A stretch of 64,000 nucleotides of DNA, taken from positions 372,638 through 436,637 of the forward strand of contig VWZF01002942.1 of NCBI GenBank assembly GCA_013396755.1, in the 5' to 3' direction. Positions 37,107 to 50,452 of this stretch are shown one piece after another. Every line of letters begins with the position of its first letter. The stretch's first letter is position 1. The notes below the pieces were generated by a model. That model was not told where the DNA came from, ran no database searches, and worked only from the letters and a program-made list of their open reading frames with translations. This DNA comes from Sclerurus mexicanus (taxonomy: Eukaryota > Chordata > Aves > Passeriformes > Furnariidae). A program made the translations under genes and the position numbers.

Positions 37107-40100
37107 ATATCATTTACATTAGCAATCACTTTATAAACCACTGGAAAGAATCTGGTTATACTTCATTCAAGTGTTGTCGGAGATTAAATGAAATTATCCT
37201 CATTGCAGGAGTAGAGAACCTTGCTATGCCATGCCAAAACTATGCTATGCCTTGAGTAACTGATTCATCATAGAAAAACCTCATCCATGTACCTATGAAT
37301 AATGTGAAACAAGCTGAACAACACGGAACTAGGAAAAAGGTTTTACACTGTGGAAGATGGGTAGCATCATAAGCACATACTCTGTTCATAATAACTAATG
37401 TTTTGTAACTTTTGAATGTCTCCTCCAAGTTTTAAGGATAGCTGAAATCTAGATTTTTATGCTTGAGAAAGATGATTAGGTTTTTTTATTTTTTTTAAGC
37501 TATAGAAATCTCCAGGAAATGTACAGACTTGTGTGAGCCCTCCCTTTACCTGGCACTGACACGTCTGTCTGTGCTTAGCACAAAATTTATTCTATCTGTA
37601 TGAGACTTCTGGGATCAGACTCTGTGGAACCAAAACCTGGCTAGCTTGATTTGATAAGGTATATCGCCTCTCCCTCAAAAATGTTGCCTTCCCATAGGTG
37701 CAATTGCAGTGATCTCAAATTGCCGTGAAAGAAGTTTCATGTCTGCATGTGGTGTTGCAACAAGAGATGGCCAGAACTCTTCCCAGCAGGTGAGTAGGGG
37801 CCAATTTTGCCTAGCATATCCTGAGCTCGAATGGCCAAGTTAAATAAAAGCTCCTTCAGCTACTCTGGATATATTCACAAATGGTGTCATGCTTAAAAAG
37901 ACCAGCTTAGCACAAGCTGCAACAAAATAGTTGAAGGAGGTGATGCAAAGATACCATGTGGGACCTGTGCCTTGAACAATGATAGGTGAGGGAATCCATG
38001 AGAAGGGACTGCCACCTAGAATGCTGGTGGGAAAAGTTCTGTAATCACTGAGAATCACTGACTATATACTACAGATGCCCAAATCCATATCATAGTTTTC
38101 ACTCTTCGTGTAATAACGAATGGTATTTTCAGAATCTGATCAAGTTATTTGTGAACAATGAAGGTAAGAAACACTATGATTAAAAGGTCTAGCTGAAGTC
38201 AATAAAAGCTTGCAGTTTATTCAACAGCACCAGGAGTTCACTCCAGACCTCTTGGAACCTGCTGTGATGACAAAAGCAAAGCAAAGTAAAATCCTGGTGT
38301 CTTGCTACTTGCTGAATGCAATGAGCAGGCTTAAAATAAACTGTTGCTTACTGGGCCTTAATCCCAAAAGGATATATGATGTGCTGCACTTTACAATATG
38401 GTCCTTCTGACTGATTTATGTGAAACAACTTTGTGGAAATGTTTCCAGAATAAAGATCCTGGATCTACTATGGATGAACTGCAGGACATCCTTTGCTGGT
38501 TATCTGCTCAACAGTAGAATGATTATTGATTGCATATGCTGTTGATGTGCTCACAATGTCCTAAGTGTTGTCCTTAGAAGGCACAGTCACCCCTACAAAG
38601 TGTAATTGTGGAAAAAAATATGAAGCAAGGGGTGAAGGGTAAGGGAGGCAGTCAGATAAAATGTGAAAATAAAGCTAGACATGGTTCCAGTCTTTCAATA
38701 CCTGCTGTTCCTTTTGCTCTGGCAAACAGGGAATCTCTTGCAGAATGTTTCTGACTGTATGAATGAATAACAATTTCAAGGAATGCAGTAAGAAACTCAG
38801 AACCTCAGCTTAAAAAATCGCTTTCTGAAGGCATCATTACTATCTTAGAATGACAAAATTTTCACTCCCACTGATCTGTGTTTATTATACTTGTCTGTAT
38901 TTTTTTCAGGTTTTCTACCCTTCCTCTTCCCACTCCTCAGACTTTGTTGCATGGCTATGATTTAGTAGCTTACTGAATGGTTCCTCAACTATCCATGCAT
39001 TTGGTAAATATTACTTAAAATTATTCCCAGATTTAACGATAACAAGAAGGAAAGACGTAGAGAAAAAAAGAACATCTAAGTAAATCTTTGCATCTCAACC
39101 AACTCAGGCTCATCAGTATAGCCTCTAAAAATGACCCACTCATGACATATTGAATAGTTCCTTTTACTTAGAAGGTAGTAGATGCCAAGGAAACATGCAA
39201 GCAAGTGAACTTCTAATTGCTAAATTTGTCATATCCAGTCATGTATGGAATGCTTCTATTTTCATACTCTGCATCAATGCAACATGAATTAACATAGTAG
39301 GAATTTCTGGTGAATGAATGGACTTACAAGAATGGATGTAGGCAACTAGTAGATGTTTGATATGTCAGTTTGATTCCGATGAGAAAGCAATATTCTCATG
39401 TCCAAGCAGAAGTAAGAAAGGAACTACTAAGCCTGGCTTTCTCAGAGAAGCAGCTACTCTGCTAGATGGAATCTAATCAATGCAAGCCTGCTTACAGGAA
39501 GGTTGGCATCAAAACACAACAGCTGAAGTGTAGCAGATGGCTAGATCTGAAGGAGATGTAAACAGAGGCTGAATAACTAAGCATTGCATTCTGCAGATGT
39601 CAAAGTTTCCAGGCTGTAAAAAGTTTAGTCTAAGTACTCTCCTGAAAGCTCTTTTTGTTTTTGGCTACCTAAGTCCTGAACTCTACCCACACTTTCTCCA
39701 TTTGATATATTAAAGGCATCTGAATTGTCTGGTTTCCCAGCATGTGGTTGATGAGGAGTTGTCCCTGAAAGGCTATGAAATGCAGAGGATTATCATTTCC
39801 CTGCCTCTTGTACCTGGACCTGGCCAGCACTGGGTGCTCTAGGGGTTTCATTGTCAAGAGCAAAGAAATATTGTAAAGGTGAGGAGAGCACTGATAGGGT
39901 TAAAGGATAGAGAAGCACAAGGATGTAGTGGTTAAGCCAATTTCCTGCAGATCAGGGAAGTAACAAAATAACCTTTTTCTTTTTCCTACGTTCCCAGCTT
40001 GTTTATTGGGCCTGTGTATGAGGAAGGAGTTCTATACCCAGAGAATGGCAGAAAACCAGAAAGCAAGTCTGTGTGCAGCAGTCAATTGTCCATGAGGCAA

Positions 40101-42132
40101 ATAGATTTCTAGTAGTGCTCCAAAGAAATACACAGGCTTGAAAGCTGTATGAGTCAATCCTGATTTTTTTCCATGCATTTTCTGCTTCCTACTTCTTTTG
40201 TCATCTTCTCCCACTTGTGACTTGCACTTCTTTTCATATCACGCTTCTACTGAGAACAGGCCACTACTTTGCAGATTATAAAGACCATTCATTTCTTTCA
40301 ATCTTCCCTTAAAACACTCTGCCATTGAAAAGAAAAATCATGAGGTCTCTTCACCAACAATAACTGGCCTGTACACGGTATTCTGCAAACGAGATAGTGA
40401 GTTGTTCATTCTCAATGTGCTCTGTAAAGGGTACAGGCGTACTTGATGCTGTATGCACAGCAGTATCCTCCAAAGTCGGGTAATTCAAACCGCTAGGGCA
40501 GGTGTTTTGACTAATCTTTGAGGAAAGGGCAGCGAATGGCAGTGGAGAGGTGAATAATAGCTCATACACTGAGCCACTACCCAGAAACTGATACTAAGAA
40601 CAAACTATAAGGAGAGCGTTGCCTCCTGACTTAGGAATAGGGGACAATGAAGTTCCACAGAAAAAATACTGTGAGAAAATTAACTCAAATTTAAAGATTA
40701 TATTTAGTCCCTTGTTCTCATCTTTAGTTAATCGTGGTTTTACCACTGCCTTTGCAATTGTTCTTAAAGGATAGGTGTATTATGAAGGAGTTTTTGCCTT
40801 ATTTCTACCTTTTTTTGCAGGAATTCCAACTTTATGCCCTTTTAACTTTGGGCTGTTGCCAGCAATGCAGCTTAATTAGCCCAGTACGCCTGTCTCCAAT
40901 CATCAGTAATGCTATTCTATGCCTTCTACTGTTGACTTTGTGAAAGGTCATCAAATAACACCCTATGGTTGTCTCTCCAGTTCCTGCCCAGCAGAAGTCC
41001 TTCTCACCTCTGGAATAACGATCCTTAGGTCTTTCTTTGGACTCTTTTATCCCTCATAAAAATGAAGGGTATTAAAATTAGAACTGAATGCTCCCTGAAA
41101 CTGACTGAATAAAGGGTAATTTCAATAGTGACTTCAGCTGATACAGATGATTTCAAACCATGGTATAAGAATGTTTATGGTACTGAAAGAGATGGACTTT
41201 ACAGATAGAACAAAACCTGACCATGCTTCCTCCAGCATTCAGCTTGCAGTATTAATTAAGAGTGAGGGGTTTTTTGCTTTGGCAATAAAACTAAAAATAA
41301 TCAAGTTCAATCTGACACAGAATGGTAGAAAGTTACCATGAATGACTGGCCATTTTGATAGTTTTGCTGGTGAAATTACTATTAAAGCTGACAACTCAGT
41401 TCTGGCATGTGGAAAACATTATGTTGTAGTCTGAGTCATAGGCCACATGAGGAAGTGAAAGTCTACATCTCTGAAAGTGTAATTGCATGGTGTATACATA
41501 GACTATGGATTCACGTCAGCTATAGTTTTAAATTCAGATGCACAGGTAAATGTTGCCAGTTGCAAAGGTCTTTCTTCCAACTCCGTATTTTTAAATGCTA
41601 AAGCGATCAAGAGTAAAATTCAGATCCAAATTGAAAATAACACTTTTCAGTAAAACATGTATGTTCAAAATGAGGTCCAAGTTCACATTCATCTCTAGCT
41701 AAATACAAAACCTTCTCTTATCGAAAGGAGGGAGACAGTGAATTACAAAAGAAAAGAATTAATAGAGTTGAACAGAGAGAGCCAATGACTGTGATTGTCT
41801 TTGGAGTTCTGGCTGTTTTCACACAAGGTGCTTGAATCCTTTGGTCACTGACAAACCCAGTGCTTTATCCTGAGTAATCCATTTCACCTCTCTTTTCCAA
41901 ACATACCATGTCACTGAGACTTCACAGCTACCCAGAAAACCCAGGTGCTGCACGGATGGACATCAGCAGATTTAAGAGATCAGACAACTCTGGGCTTGGC
42001 TTTGTCCTTTTGGACTCACTAATTCCTTGCTTCTCTAGCCGCTGCATGCCTTCCATTGCGAACTTTCTGTGGCTTCTGGCTGTGATGAACACTTGAGTCT
42101 CCTGGTGCAAATTCAAGCCTTCTCAACTCCAG

Positions 42133-42187
42133 GGGACTCAGTTAGGAGTGCTGCTGCATGGAATGCTGCACATTCTAACTGAGACCC
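42133..42187 (+). other. Strong 55-nt hairpin (candidate structured RNA)
   Basis: Reading the plus strand, GGG at 42133-42135 pairs with CCC at 42185-42187. After an A·A mismatch, CTCAGTTAG at 42137-42145 pairs perfectly with CTAACTGAG at 42175-42183. A G·T wobble and an A-T pair follow, then a one-base bulge (A at 42172), GTGC/GCAC, one T·T mismatch and GC/GC, around a 10-nt loop at 42155-42164. That is about 20 paired positions in a 55-base span, far better than most nearby sequence. The arms are about 22 nt, which suits a Dicer-type stem, although the total is at the short end for a microRNA precursor. No known microRNA was recognised. Minus-strand transcription would also fold. Confidence 0.45.
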
Positions 42188-42351
42188 AACACAGTGGAGA
42201 TGCTGTGCATGGAAGCTCCTATGTAAACCCCATTAATGGAGGAGTCCACCAAAATTCCCATTCCTTCTGCTCCTATGGGGTGAGTTCAGCAGCAGCTGAT
42301 TGCTATGCTTTTCCTTAGGGATCTCCTACAGTATTGCAGACAGTGTTTCTT

Positions 42352-42430
42352 GTAGAGATATATATATGTACATATCTCTCTACATATATTTATGTACATA
42401 CACATCTGTACGTATATGTAGAAATATATG
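42352..42430. repeat. AT-rich degenerate (TA/TGTACA) simple repeat
   Basis: A run of alternating purine-pyrimidine words (ATATATATGTACATAT, then TACATATATTTATGTACATACACA, then GTACGTATATG) over ~80 bases. It is a decayed TA/CA microsatellite with several self-complementary GTAC palindromes. No coding role is expected, and the one open frame across it is low complexity. Confidence 0.85.
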
Positions 42431-44385
42431 TTCCAGCTTGTTCAGATTCTTTTGGGTTAAATAGTGCTAACATACTGTTTTCTACACTTCAAGTGTGGCT
42501 ACGTGCCATATGCAAAGAAAATGTTATGACTTTGTTTAATGAAACAAGGAATAATTTCCAAGCTAGTCCAAAAAAATTTAGGATCTGACCCTGGCCAATA
42601 TCAGATGCTTCAGAGAAAAATTCAAGGGATGCTACGGTATGTATTTCTGGGATAAACTCGTTAATTATATAGAATAAACCAAACATAGCTGCCACAGTTA
42701 GTGAGTGAATATTTACCATCCATTGTAAGAAGACAAAACCCGAGTGGAGTCAGCTGTTACTACCCTGAGTGATGTGTGGAGTGTGAGGAGGTCAACACAG
42801 TCTCCAGCTCACTTCAAACTTTCTGCTTCTGCTTCTTACACTAATATATCGTTCGCCTCAGTATTGCAGCAGGGACTGCACATCCCTGTCACTAATTAAA
42901 CTGGGGAGTTGTTTGTCTCAGCTGTTTACAACTGAAGCATTCATATATATTCTCATATATCTTGTTCGACTGGTTGCTTACACAATTCTTCTCTGTGGTG
43001 TTTCTCAAACACACCAGTTATAGCCTTTGCTTTCAGTTTCTGAAGCTCTGCAGCAGGGAAGTTTCTATACACTGACAACCAGATACCAATACGTACAGTG
43101 ACTATGAACTCCAAAACATGCGTGAGCTTAGCCTCTGTTGGACAACTTTGTTTTAATATCCCTTAAAGAAAAATTATTGGTATGGGGCTCAGCTCAGAAA
43201 ATGGGATTTCCTTCCCAGAGGCTCAGAAATGCCCTGGAGTCATGTCCTTTCCCCAGTGGTTCATGTGAGTCTGCTGGACTTTCCTTGAGATTGCAGTTTC
43301 ACAACAGCGAGTGGGCCATGCCAACCAAGCTTCAATCTCTGCTCCTCAGATGTGTTACTGGACCTGACTGCCACCCCAAAGTGAATTGGCACATTTCTGA
43401 CAGGGATCCACTCATAACAGCTGACTTGCCCACTGTTATAGTTCATCATGACATAACCATACCATCAAATGCTCAGAAAGACAACTCAAAGACCAAGTGT
43501 GGGGTCACTCAAAGAGGGTGGTGAGACGTGACTGCAAACCTGCGTTGCTGGACTCTTCCCCCTTCCCACACCTCCTGCACCTTCAGGGAGGGAAGGATAG
43601 CGAGAAGATAACACAGATGGGTCCCTTTGAGTCACTTTCCTGATGAGTAGCTCCAGACATGTGCCCTGCAGAGACAATACCACTGTAGCCATTGTGTTTG
43701 GGGTTATATAATGCTGGGTTGCACAGTTTTTGCTGCGTGTGTTTCTCCCAGGGGCTGCCAGAGGAGAAGACAGACCAGCTGCTCTGCATGTTGCCCCTGC
43801 ACCTAGGCACTCAAACATCCATGTTGCTGAATGCACGCCGTGCTGGGATAGCACCTCTGCACTCTTTAGAGTTAATATTTTTGAATGAGCAACTATGAAT
43901 ACTAATTTATTTTTACTGAAGAAATTTAAAAAGCCAAATTAAAAGCGTATGTCTAATTTAAAGAACAAAGTGCCACAAAACCTGAAAAGCATCCTTGTGA
44001 GGTCTGTTTAAATGTTTGGAGGCAATTCTGAGAGGAGCATCTAAATATAGTTGAGTGATTCAAGAGTTACATTAGCCTACATGATACCAGCACTAACTTG
44101 TCTGGCAGACAGCCAAAGCTGCAGGGCCAGATTGTGAGCTGCTGGAAAGGAGATTTACTTGTCTTAAGGAAAGCAATGCTAGTTGCTTTTATTCTTTTAC
44201 ATGTGTATTATATGACTAAAATATGTAGAGAAAGAACATAGCATATAACTAACACCAAACGGCCTTTCTGACTCACTGACATCCAAGCTCTGCAAATACC
44301 AGTGTGTTTAGTTGCAAACTTCATGTAACACAAGTAGGATGCTTGTACAAATAAGTGCTCTATAGCACAGCAAAATTCCTCAGTA
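42431..44385. other. Gene-free DNA with a GC-richer zone near 43.2-43.85 kb
   Basis: The zone at about 43138-43900 has higher GC and unusually many overlapping open frames (128 codons plus at 43138-43524, 122 codons minus at 43486-43854, others of 60-75). A TATA-like GGTTATATAATGC lies at about 43703-43715. None of the translations contains a domain I recognise, and frames on opposite strands compete, so no gene is called. An eroded unrecognised repeat, such as a long terminal repeat, would also explain a TATA word in a GC-richer block. Confidence 0.45.
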
Positions 44386-44636
44386 CTGGAGCACCTCTCC
44401 TCTGAAGACAGTCAGAGAGTTGGGGTTTTTCAGCCTGCAGAAGAGAAGGCTCCAGGGAGACCTTATAGCAGCCTTCCAGTACTGAAAGGGGGCTGCAGGA
44501 GAGTGTTCAAGGCCAGGTTGAATGGGGCTGTGGCCAGCCTGGTCTAGTAGAAGGTATCCCTGCCCATGGCAGGAGGATTGAAAAAAGGTGATCTTCAAAG
44601 TCCCTTCCAACCCAAACCATTCTATGATGCTATGAA
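44386..44636 (+). mobile_element. CR1 LINE 3' end with internal deletion
   Basis: The element begins CTGGAGCACCTCTCCTCTGA and includes GGGTTTTTCAGCCTGCAGAA and CCTTATAGCAGCCTTCCAGT, all conserved CR1 ORF2 C-terminal DNA. At about 44505-44512 it jumps straight from 'gggggctgcagga' to 'gtgttcaaggccagg'. This skips the usual ~200 bases that encode the FRLDIRKNFF...HWNRLP region, which are present in the copies at 19980-21800 and 34116-34670. It ends 'cttccaacccaaaccattctatgatgctatg', a CR1 tail with one altered octamer. The gap is either a deletion after insertion or a feature of the source copy. Confidence 0.93.
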
Positions 44637-46799
44637 TAAGTGAATATATGTTCTATGGCAGTGGAAGGGTATTCCAAGACCATAAGTTTATTAGAAGTAA
44701 AGTTAAAGATCTCTCCAGAAATGTTTAGTCACAGCAAAAACTTCCTAAGTGACAATTCATCTATGCCTTCCTTCTGACCTGTTCTTCCTTCTTATAAGTT
44801 ACTATCTTGTGTGGAATTGTGAATGGCTGAAAGACATCCTTCTGATCAACAAAACACTCCTGCAATTTGCAAGGCTTTTTGAAATCTTTCGCCATGCACC
44901 TCAGCTGTAATCAGAGTTTTCAGCCTTTCTGAGACACTGGAAGTCTCAGCTCAAATGTTAGGTCTAGTCCTGAGTCACCAAATCCTGTCAAAAGCGGACA
45001 GAAAGATTTTTCCTATCACAACCCTGATCTTTTTGGTGAGATACATCAGAAGTATCAGCACTGGGAAATGGCTGGAGCGATCCTACTTCCGGCATTTCTG
45101 TAAAAGTGTGGGTGATGCTGGGAAGAACTGGGCATGTGGTAGGGCTGGCTCCCAGGTTCTGGAGTGACTTCAGTGCAGAGTGGACTTTGTGGCAGACCAC
45201 TGTTATACCAACACAGTTACCTGTGAGACAAGCCATTAGCATTTCTAATTCCAGGACACTTTATCTAGGCCCTAGGTACCTTACCCTATTACATTATTAA
45301 TTTCTGTCCCAGCTTTGGACACTTTCACTTATGAGAGACTATGCTGTTTTGTAATTGCTTTATTAAAAGTCCAGATGAAAATCAGTTAGAGCTGCACTAC
45401 TGGCAGCAAATGAATTTCACTTAGAAGCTATTACAGCTACCAACCCCAAATTATCCGTACCCCAGCTGGAGTGGTGCCTCAGTCAGCAATTCACCTTTAA
45501 AAATGTTCTTTGTGTGAATAAGAGAGAAAAAGAACCTAATTGGCCTTTGTTTTAATTGTTATTGGTGGGGTTTCCAGTGGATTTTTTTGCTTAGCATTAT
45601 GACAGAGTAACTCTGCAGCTTTGTGTGAATCAAAGTAATCATTTGGTTTAACACCACTGCCACAGAAAATGGAGGCAAATCCTCAGGGTGGAGATTTGGC
45701 TCATGCAGAATCTGACACAAGCACCAAGAAAAGGTGGTATCTTTCCTAAATTTTCGGCAGGGTTTCAGCTTAGACTAGGGTGGCTGTGGCCACATCTCCA
45801 GTGTGGGATGCTGGATGCCGTGGTCCAGAAAAGCACTGGCAAGTGCTCTGAGATACCCCAAGCACGTGAAGAGCAGTCCCAGAAGCACTTCATACTCCTC
45901 ACTCTTACAGGATGTTTTCCCCATTGCATTTTCCCCTGTTCTTGTTCTTTGTGCACAAGTGAATTATCCACTGGCTGCACAATATCTGTTCTGAACTGGT
46001 CATGGAGGCTTTTTGTATAGGGAAGCCAGCTTGGCTCTGAGGAAGCTAAAAGATGCTGTCCTCTGCCACCAGCAGTGCAGAAGGCGGTTCCATTCCTCAC
46101 TCTTCCACATGGGTATGGTGAGGTGTAGATCTCAGTTCCCTGTGGTGCTCACTGGTGTTGCCTGGAGAGATGCAAAGGGGCTTCGATTTCCAGTGAGTGT
46201 CCAGAGTATTCAACACTTTAGGAGCTGGTAGAAACTTGAATGATGGGCCACTAATACAGGACTTTTTGGGCACATTTTCTTCTTTTTTTTTTAGCAGAGG
46301 TGAGAATCATTTAAAGAGCAAGAGGTGCAAGAGGGAGGAGGCTGAGATGCAGGGGCTGCCTGCTGGAAGCCATGGTCTACCAACATCAGAGTGCAAGGCT
46401 TCAGAAGACCTTGGGGGTTGCAGGGCCTGTGCCACACTGAGGCAGGGAATGGGAACAGGAAACAACACATCACTTCTCTTGCTTGCATGACTTCAATGCA
46501 AAACAATCTGTTCCCAAAACAGGACAGTTTTTTGAAGAAGGAACAAGAAGGGGGCTCATTAGGTTGCATGTAACTAAGGAACAAACTAAGAAGTTTGCTT
46601 TCTTTGGAAGAAACTGTATTTCTGGCAAGTCTCTCCATTCAGGGTGAAGCAGGCCATCAGTAGCTCTGCTCTGTGTAGCAGTGATAGGAGAGGGGATTGC
46701 AATATGGGAGTTCATCTGCCTTGAACATCCAGGAAAAAAAAATGCTTCAGGGAGATTTATCATATGAGATCTGAACCAAGAGAGTTTGGGAGCAGATTT

Positions 46800-47080
46800 T
46801 CATTTCCCTGGAATGTGATCATTTCAATATAATTTTACTTCTTTGTTAAATACGTTGTGTTCTGTTCAGCAGTTCCTTGTGTTTTTCAGTTCAGATCAGC
46901 TCTTACAATGAGGTTATTCTCAAAATGATGGTATTATATGACCCATGGCTACTAATTTCCATATCTAATTATTCAGTGTGCAATTAAATAGTCTTTCTTT
47001 CTGCATAATCTTCTAAGTCTAATTGTAATCAGCATTCTTGGCCTGTCTGATCTTTGGAGCCCTTTGAGGTATAGCAGTTA
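46800..47080. promoter_or_regulatory. Weak candidate conserved non-coding element
   Basis: The block contains many homeodomain-type words: TCTAATTATTCAG (about 46962-46974), CAATTAAATAG, GCATAATC, TCTAATTGTAATCAGC. It also contains TGTGATCATTTC, with no simple repeats or transposon traces. The texture resembles vertebrate enhancer DNA. There is no direct evidence beyond motif density, so this is a prompt for an alignment check only. Confidence 0.22.
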
Positions 47081-49016
47081 AGATATACCAACTTCTGTCA
47101 CCCCAAAGAGCCGTGTAGCTAATATCTAATTTATCTGCTTTTGACTCTTCAGCCCAACTGCATGTTTACAGTTTTGAGAGGAGACAGTCTTTGGAACAAT
47201 CTCAGTCATCCTTGTCATGTCCTAGCAACCCATTTTAGCCACTCCAACACTACTCCTGTTATCACTTACCTTAACGTGGCATTTTAAAACCACAGTTTGT
47301 TTATATATCAATACAGTTTTTGTGAAATATTATTTTGCAAAATGCCACATCATAGGCAAGAATTCGAAACCGAGATGCTCGTTTAGGATCTTAGCCTAAA
47401 GCATTTGCCTTAATATACGAAGCTTTTGATGCCATGACAGCAATTCTTCTCTCCAAACAATGAATCCAAAGAGCAGAGGAAGCAGTTGTGGCCTTACTCT
47501 TACTACAGCTCTGTTTTAAAAGTATTCCCTGTATAGGGGAATTTCCCAGTGGTAGGACTGCATGTTACTCTGCCTAAATATTGGTATTAGGAGAAAGACA
47601 GATGATATAAGGAGAAAGACTTTAGGAAGGGCCGCTTTTTAAGTGCACTGACTCAGTCCATCATTCGTGACTTACCCTATGCAGACCTGAGTGTTACTAC
47701 TTAGCTTTCTGATCTACTCAAACATTTGCCTACATCCAGGGGAGATGAACTGAGACCTAAGATGTTATTCAGTTATGAAACATGTGAACTCAGCCTGGAT
47801 TTCAAACTTAAGACCTTTTCGACTCTTGTCCTGGCAGTGACTACACAGGCTCTGTCAAATTATTCTTCAGCTGTGCCTGTGCAGGGGCGGTTTTGGTCTT
47901 TGGTGAGACCAATATAAATCCACTGAGTCCACTGGCTAAATGAGGCTTCAGAAGTATAACTGCATGTGCATACCTATATAAGTTATATATAGTATAAGTA
48001 ATAGAAACATAATAGTAATCCTCTTGGTGATACATGAGACAAAGGAGAACCCAATTAATTTCCCTCCTACTGTTGGCAGATTTGCAGAGGTGCTTAAAAA
48101 AGTAACAAGTGGTTATTTTTGTAATGAAATTAAGTGTTTGTGATGCAGAAGACACAAATGAACAGGTCTGTCCCCAAAAATGGTAGCAGTTTTACAAAAC
48201 ATGTTTTATAACAGAGTTGCCCAGTAGAAATTTTTTTATTTTTTTGACTCACTGTTCCACTAAAGTTTCTGAGGCCAGCTGAGTTGGATTGTCCTTGCCA
48301 ACATATCAAAGCAGATGCATACAATTAAATATCACAGAATGAAAATAAAACTTGTTGTTTCCTTCTGATGTGCTAATATTTGCATGAAAGGCTTCCAGTT
48401 CAGTGATCAGCATATTTTCAGAATCTGCACATCTGTCTTTGAAAGAGTAACTGGAATGATGACATCCTGTTGTACCCAAAATAGACAGGACTGCCAAGGG
48501 GAGGTGCCACGAAATGACACTTAGTTAAAACTATTCCCTCTTCCACAGCCCTGTTCCCTGCCGTGTCCTCCATGCCAGTTATTGATCGGACCTTCACTCG
48601 ATGCAAAAAGCCTCTCTCTGAGCCCATGCTTTAACTGCAATAATAAAGTAGGTCATTGATTAACTGAAAGTATGACAGGCAGCTCCTCCAGTCAGGTCGT
48701 GACGTACTGTAAGTCTTGAGGGAGGAGAGCAAGCGATGAATCAGTAATGTGAAAAGAAAGAAAGCCCACAGGTTTTAGTCTTTTGGGAGGACTTCTTTCA
48801 GCAACATAGTTAGTAGCATTACCCTCAGCAAGTTGACAGCTATGCAAATTCACAAGAGAAGCTTTTCAGCTTTCCAAAAAAAGAAAAAGAAGAAACAAAC
48901 ATGTAAGATGAAATTCTCTTACCCAATTGCCGTACCTAGGGAATTTTTTACTTTGCAGGCAACCAACTTATACGGGCTACTCCTACTCATTGTTCTCTAC
49001 ATTTAGATATAATATA

Positions 49017-49043
49017 TATAATTAAGCACTGTATAATTAAGCA
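49017..49043. repeat. Short direct repeat (12 bp, 15-bp period)
   Basis: TATAATTAAGCA occurs at 49017-49028 and again at 49032-49043, separated by three bases. It is adjacent to a short TA run. Probably slippage-derived. The TAATTAAG words are homeodomain-like, but two sites alone carry little weight. Confidence 0.8.
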
Positions 49044-50452
49044 GTTTTACATGCATTGGTTTCCACTGCGCTATCTTCTTGGCATCACTTCCTTAGGAGT
49101 CCTTATCCCCAGGTCCACTCCATGGCTGCCCACCCTGTCCTGGCCTCCAAGTAGAGCAGCTGTCAGTGGGAGAGCCTTTGTATAGGCACACTTTGAGGGA
49201 TCATCGGGGTGGTGTAGCAGTTCTGCCATCCTACTCACCTCATTGTCCCAACTTGACCATTGCCCACAGGCAGCACAGACACCTTCTTACTCCACTTTCC
49301 TGTGCCCTTGCATTTTCCAAGCAAAAACTGCAGCACACGCTAGCCTTTCATTAGCTGGTTTGCACAATTAGTAACATCTAAGGAAGCATGGTGCTTATAC
49401 CACAGAGCAATTCCCTGTCAGACTCTCCCTGGGAAAAGAACAGAGATGTGGCTTTGACTGAGCCAGAGCTAACCTTACCGTGACCATGCTGAGTAGCCAG
49501 TATTCCCCCTTGCCCTGCCTCTGCTGGATTTTTTTTTTTTTTCTCCACAAGTGCTTACCACATTCCATGAGTGGCATGGCTAGATGTCCAGTCGGCTCAT
49601 CAATCAGTTCAAGAGCAGAACAGTGTTAGCTCAGCACTATGTGCTGTGACACACAGCAGCTTTTACACGCACGTTTGATGTGATTTTTTCCAAACCATGT
49701 AAAATCTGCAATTTTTGCCGCTGCCTCCTTGGTGCCTCCCACTTTTCCACCAAATAAAAGCTAGCTCAGCCACTTGCACGGGGTTTTTTTCAGCTACTAG
49801 CACTGCCCACAGTCAGTCTATGTATTGGTGTGCAGAAAAAGAAAATGAAACAACTGGCATTTATTTAGCTATTTTTGATTTGCAGCTCTGGTCTGTGGAC
49901 CTCATCATCACCCACGCGTCTCTAGCCTTTCTGTCTCTCATGTCTGAATCTCTGCTGCCCTGACAACTCCAGCCCTCCACTCCTGCTGCCTGTAGCTGCA
50001 GTGGCCTGAGATAAGCAGTGGCTACTCCCATAGGTTTAAGGGAGGGGATTCCTGCATAGGAATTAACTCAAGTAGCACTGACTGGTTTTAAGTCAAATCT
50101 ATGATATTTATTTTTTATCACAATTACATAAATATATGTATATGCATATAGTCAACAAATTACATACACACCTGTAAAATAGTTGAATTCTCATTATATT
50201 TGTGCAAACCCCTTGTAAGCAGTATTGAACATTGCTGAGTATGTGGATCACTGTCAAGGAACAAGCTTAGGTTGATTCTGTTGTGCATCAGTTTTACTTT
50301 TAGACATTTTATTTGACTCTTTTCAATAAAGCAAGAAAATTATTGAGTGATGAAAAATAATTCAATGTATTTCTGTGTTTGTTAAGTTATTATACATAAC
50401 AAATCAATTAATGAAAAACTTTAGCGCGATCATTTTCTCTGGAGCTTGCTTG

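Larger units (their letters stand above)
34671..42132. other. Gene-free non-coding DNA, about 7.5 kb
   Basis: No gene or confident transposon was recognised. There is an A run at about 35480-35491 and a 30-bp tandem duplication at 37047-37106. The segment near 35210-35340 has compact AT-rich words such as AGATAATCAATAAATCATACATCA that could mark a regulatory element, listed separately at low confidence. Open frames are short and unrecognised. Confidence 0.6.

Noticed and set aside
43138..43524. 128-codon plus-strand open frame
   Set aside because: No domain, no Kozak or splice context, unremarkable amino-acid composition, and it lies among equally long frames on the opposite strand.
45688..46100. 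Overlapping 110- and 111-codon frames on opposite strands
   Set aside because: They occupy the same bases in opposite directions and neither resembles a known family. This is a chance effect of locally higher GC.
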